Assembly: GCA_947176655.1 (NCBI GenBank)
Contig: CAMWRK010000123.1
Location: 1-6,459, forward strand
Reading direction: 5' to 3'
DNA length: 6,459 nt
Source of the DNA: an uncultured Prevotellaceae bacterium
GTDB taxonomy: Bacteria > Bacteroidota > Bacteroidia > Bacteroidales > Bacteroidaceae
Under the pieces are notes generated by a model that was given only the letters and a program-made list of their open reading frames with translations, did not search any database and had not been told where the DNA came from. Positions 5,178 to 6,459 of this stretch are shown here, in pieces; within the stretch, counting starts at the first letter, position 1; every line of letters starts with the position of its first letter. The position numbers and the translations under genes were made by a program.

Positions 5178-6407
5178 TTACGCTTTTACTTCTAATTTCC
5201 CGCTCATCAGGCGAGGCAGCAATAGGTCGCGCTGGCGAGTGAGGAGGGTGGATTGGTGTTGAAGAGTGTCAATTTGTCTATATAGTGAAGATATTCTCTG
5301 TTCAAATTTTAACACTACGTTTTCAACGGGAACAATAATCCGTATTTTGTTAATAATGGCTTGGCTTAAATTCTGCTGTGCAGCCCCAAATCCGATATTC
5401 ATCAAATATTCTCGTATGCTTTTTAAATAGAAAAATAGATAATAGGAGGTCTGACTCTCTTTGTTGGGCAGAAATACACATGCAGCTTGGTTACAAGACA
5501 TTTGCCGTGTCAATATTCCAAGTTTTCCTATATTAACCCCGTACATCGCCATAAGAATACTATTAGGGGGCAGTAATTTGGCAGAAGAATGTTGAAGTGC
5601 ATCCGATGTTATTTTCTCTTCGGTGTCAATGATTATGGAGTCTTGAATCTCCCCAGTTTTTACCCAATAGATAGTACCATTAGCGTAATATTCCGATTTT
5701 TCTCTATTAGGAGTGCCACCAGAGCAAGTTTTATAACAATCTTTTATTTTACGCACCTTCCACCCCTTTGGCAAGCCATCCACGAACTCCGTGTTTTCAT
5801 ATCCCGGGAAGCGGAAACGGACAAACCATTCCTTATAGAGATTCTCTGCCATTTGTTCCAGCAAACGAATACGCTTTGTGTTGTTCTCTATTAAAGAGTC
5901 GTATGCGGAGAGGATAGAGGTAATCTTTTCGCGTATTTCAAATGGAGGACATAAGAATTTGTAATCTTCAACATTTTTCTTTGTTACCATTTGTACGGCT
6001 GTACCAGATTTAACACCTGCGATATAACTTACATAATGTTGATGTTTAAACAACCAAAAAAGGAATTCATTGCTTAATTCAGAATTATTATCAACCTTAT
6101 AAAGATTCGTTCCAAATATAACTCTTTTACCTGCAAAATCATTTGGGATTACGGCAGGCATGGCAAGAATAGGAAGATTGTCAGATTGTTGTCGAGTTGC
6201 TAATACTATATCTCCTGGCTTCACAACAAATCTATCATCACACACATCATCATAGGGGCGAGCTCCTGAAAAAACAAATTTTTCTTTGAATGACACACAT
6301 CCCATACCTAAGAGAATAGAATCTCCTTTTCCTATTAGGTCGCCCTTATATGCCAAACCGCTTTTAATTGAGATGTAATCTCCAAGTCTTACCTTTTCCC
6401 ATTCCAT
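5178..6407 (-). CDS. hsdS: Type I restriction-modification specificity subunit S (HsdS)
   Basis: HsdS chooses the bipartite DNA target for both methylation (with HsdM) and restriction (with HsdR). The 409 residues show the standard layout: target-recognition domain 1 (~1-155), a central conserved helix (REKITSILSAYDSLIENNTK, 159-178, continuing to LYKEWFVRF), target-recognition domain 2 beginning near LPKGWKVRKI (~212) with the typical SGGTPN motif (229-234), and a closing helix with LLTRQRDLLLPRLMSGKLEV. The ends of the two half-proteins resemble each other, as expected from the internal duplication of the family. I chose the ATG at 6407 instead of the in-frame TTG at 6425: it lies 4 bp after the hsdM stop, has a purine-rich GGGAGGGG upstream, and gives the usual MEWEKVRLGD start. 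The gene is full length and intact. Its last 33 bp recur exactly at 3174-3206. Confidence 0.96.
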   Translation of the reverse strand: MEWEKVRLGDYISIKSGLAYKGDLIGKGDSILLGMGCVSFKEKFVFSGARPYDDVCDDRFVVKPGDIVLATRQQSDNLPILAMPAVIPNDFAGKRVIFGTNLYKVDNNSELSNEFLFWLFKHQHYVSYIAGVKSGTAVQMVTKKNVEDYKFLCPPFEIREKITSILSAYDSLIENNTKRIRLLEQMAENLYKEWFVRFRFPGYENTEFVDGLPKGWKVRKIKDCYKTCSGGTPNREKSEYYANGTIYWVKTGEIQDSIIIDTEEKITSDALQHSSAKLLPPNSILMAMYGVNIGKLGILTRQMSCNQAACVFLPNKESQTSYYLFFYLKSIREYLMNIGFGAAQQNLSQAIINKIRIIVPVENVVLKFEQRISSLYRQIDTLQHQSTLLTRQRDLLLPRLMSGKLEVKA

Positions 6408-6411
6408 ACCT

Positions 6412-6459
6412 TCACCCCTCCCCAAACAGTTCCTTCATGTTCCTCTCTATCTCTGCCAT
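6412..6459 (-). CDS. hsdM: 3' end of type I methyltransferase subunit HsdM (partial)
   Basis: The minus-strand frame entering the window reads MAEIERNMKELFGEG and stops at TGA (6414-6412), 4 bp before the hsdS ATG. Only 15 codons are visible, so the assignment rests mainly on position: hsdM directly precedes hsdS in most type I operons, often with a very short gap or overlap. The charged, helical character with a terminal KELF is compatible with the HsdM C-terminus. The first visible M is internal to the gene, not its start. The tight spacing points to translational coupling with hsdS. Confidence 0.75.
   Translation of the reverse strand: MAEIERNMKELFGEG

Noticed and set aside
2906..5894. 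Plus-strand open frames opposite fic, the AlbA_2 gene and hsdS (e.g. 3623-3880, 4577-5035, 5589-5894)
   Set aside because: No domain or start context was recognised and all are antisense to well-supported genes.
3174..6407. Invertible hsdS shufflon as known in Bacteroidota type I loci
   Set aside because: The second hsdS piece is a direct, not inverted, copy of the tail only. No second recognition domain or recombinase gene is present in the window, although one could lie outside.
5178..6425. A longer HsdS starting at the in-frame TTG at 6425
   Set aside because: It would overlap the hsdM end and add six residues (MGRGEG) unlike HsdS starts. The ATG at 6407 has a better position and upstream purine-rich sequence.
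1..6459. tRNA, rRNA or insertion sequence
   Set aside because: No tRNA-like arms, ribosomal signature, transposase motif or flanking terminal inverted repeats were seen on either strand.

Overview
The window is the downstream part of a type I restriction-modification (R-M) locus, read entirely on the minus strand. In transcription order (high to low coordinates) it holds the last codons of hsdM (6459-6412), a complete two-domain hsdS (6407-5178), a 560-residue AlbA_2/Schlafen-like putative ATP-binding protein (5161-3479), a short region of repeats and gene scars (3478-3163), a complete Fic-family AMP-transferase (3162-2053), a 245-bp repeat-rich spacer, and the first ~600 codons of hsdR (1807 to the window edge). 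The style suggests the phylum Bacteroidota, probably a gut Bacteroidales: AT-rich spacers, mostly weak Shine-Dalgarno signals, HsdR, HsdS and Fic of a kind I associate with Bacteroides/Parabacteroides/Prevotella, and hsd loci loaded with accessory genes. This assignment is inference. Base composition is mosaic: hand counts of single 60-base lines give about 55-58% G+C in hsdR, about 35% in fic, about 47% in the AlbA_2 gene and 28-40% in hsdS.

The notable point is the structure of the slot between hsdS and hsdR. It holds two cargo genes in tandem, and between them lie two scars. One is a 28-bp exact copy of the hsdR start (3310-3337). The other is a copy of the last ~28 codons of an hsdS gene (3260-3174), identical to the live hsdS over its last 33 bp and then diverging. 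The layout is therefore [hsdS tail - AlbA_2 gene - CTTAAA array - hsdR start] followed by [hsdS' tail - fic - operator-like repeats - hsdR start]. Each unit looks like a complete 'hsdS-cargo-hsdR' junction, as if two alleles of one locus had been joined end to end. Recombination between the repeated ends could in principle remove either cargo and leave an intact locus. The T4-active anticodon nuclease gene prrC sits in the same hsdS-hsdR slot in the EcoprrI locus, which makes a guard or effector role for these cargo genes a reasonable hypothesis.

The second point is that hsdR is broken in this sequence. A run of six G (plus-strand C at 906-911) adds one base directly before the Walker A motif, so the protein read from the start codon ends after 337 residues with only the nuclease domain. 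The next frame continues the helicase motor without a stop to the window edge. As read, the locus would methylate but not restrict, unless the extra base is a sequencing error or a phase-variable state.

The spacers upstream of hsdR and of its scar carry short repeats spaced by about one helical turn (10-12 bp) or four turns (41-42 bp). These are candidate regulator-binding arrays.
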